DNA of 64,000 nt, taken from Croceicoccus marinus. GTDB taxonomy: Bacteria; Pseudomonadota; Alphaproteobacteria; Sphingomonadales; Sphingomonadaceae. Every line of letters begins with the position of its first letter. The first letter of the stretch is position 1. The notes beneath the pieces were generated by a model. The model saw only the letters and a list, made by a program, of their open reading frames with translations, had not been told where the DNA came from and did not search any database. This document shows positions 63,797-64,000 of the stretch, in pieces. The stretch spans positions 2,443,501 to 2,507,500 of the forward strand of contig NZ_CP019602.1 of assembly GCF_001661675.2 (NCBI RefSeq), in the 5' to 3' direction. The position numbers were made by a program, and so were the translations under genes.

Positions 63797-63946
63797 GTCT
63801 GCATATTCGCACTGCAGCCCTACGGACCGGTTAACGGCGTGCCCGGTTGGGGCAACAATTGTACAGGCTGGCGCATTATCCGGTAGTTTATTGCGATTTC
63901 GGCGGCGCTCTGGTCATCGCGTGCGGCACTCGCTACCTCTCGTCTC

Positions 63947-64000
63947 ATGCAATTCGACATGAAATCGCTGGCCCCGGCGGATCGCTACCGCCTGCTGGTC
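63947..64000 (+). CDS. flavin reductase family protein, 3' part beyond window
   Basis: The first 18 codons read MQFDMKSLAPADRYRLLV. This resembles the start of DIM6/NTAB flavin reductase-like proteins, in which a short leader precedes the FMN-binding fold. The gene runs off the window, so the assignment rests on the N-terminus alone. Confidence 0.5.
   Translation, partial: MQFDMKSLAPADRYRLLV

Overview
This window is a stretch of GC-rich chromosome from an alphaproteobacterium. The gene content points to the Sphingomonadales, most likely an Erythrobacteraceae/Sphingomonadaceae member. That placement rests on the petA-petB-petC bc1 operon, HWE-type histidine kinases, an archaeal-type CDC48 ATPase, a bacteriophytochrome with a fused receiver, and many short GC-rich intergenic repeats. 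It is inference from gene families; no rRNA gene is present. No phage, insertion sequence, transposase, plasmid or CRISPR feature was seen, so most of the window is core chromosome.

Layout. 1-6.6 kb: a partial SleB-type cell-wall hydrolase, a zinc-ribbon protein, a lipoprotein, an M14 carboxypeptidase, dapE, an IMPACT protein, a dicarboxylate symporter and a frameshifted small membrane gene. 6.6-14.5 kb (minus strand): an orphan NeuB-family synthase, a DUF2279-like exported protein, tRNA-Gly(TCC), the bc1 operon petA-petB-petC, and lgt with a MidA/NDUFAF7-like methyltransferase. 14.7-25 kb: glnD, an MlaA-like protein, gltX, nadE with a lipoprotein, and a GGDEF-EAL protein. 25-36.7 kb: rpoB-rpoC on the minus strand and rplJ-rplL on the plus strand, with a small peptide/DUF2975/XRE module between them. 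36.8-40.5 kb: a MATE transporter, then groES-groEL behind a CIRCE operator. 40.6-44.8 kb: a light-sensing operon of host-attachment-family protein, heme oxygenase, bacteriophytochrome and an exported cysteine-motif protein. 44.8-53.5 kb: agmatine deiminase, a lipoprotein, a putative sRNA, CDC48, MscS, a CHASE3 kinase and a HerA-like ATPase. 53.5-64 kb: an EF-hand/response-regulator/kinase operon, aminopeptidase P, oligopeptidase B with a thioesterase, an exported protein, a 7TM-GGDEF protein and the start of a flavin reductase gene.

Working together. petA-petB-petC form complex III. glnD feeds nitrogen control. rpoBC, rplJL, groESL, gltX and the tRNA are information and protein housekeeping. 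bphO makes biliverdin for the adjacent bphP. Signalling is dense: three sensor kinases (two HWE-type) and two c-di-GMP enzymes. I did not find a convincing entirely new large system. The best candidates for novelty are the host-attachment/phytochrome operon, the peptide-DUF2975-XRE module with its TATCG-N5-CGATA sites inserted at the broken rplJL/rpoBC junction, the EF-hand-linked two-component operon, and a terminator-defined small RNA locus near 46.5 kb.
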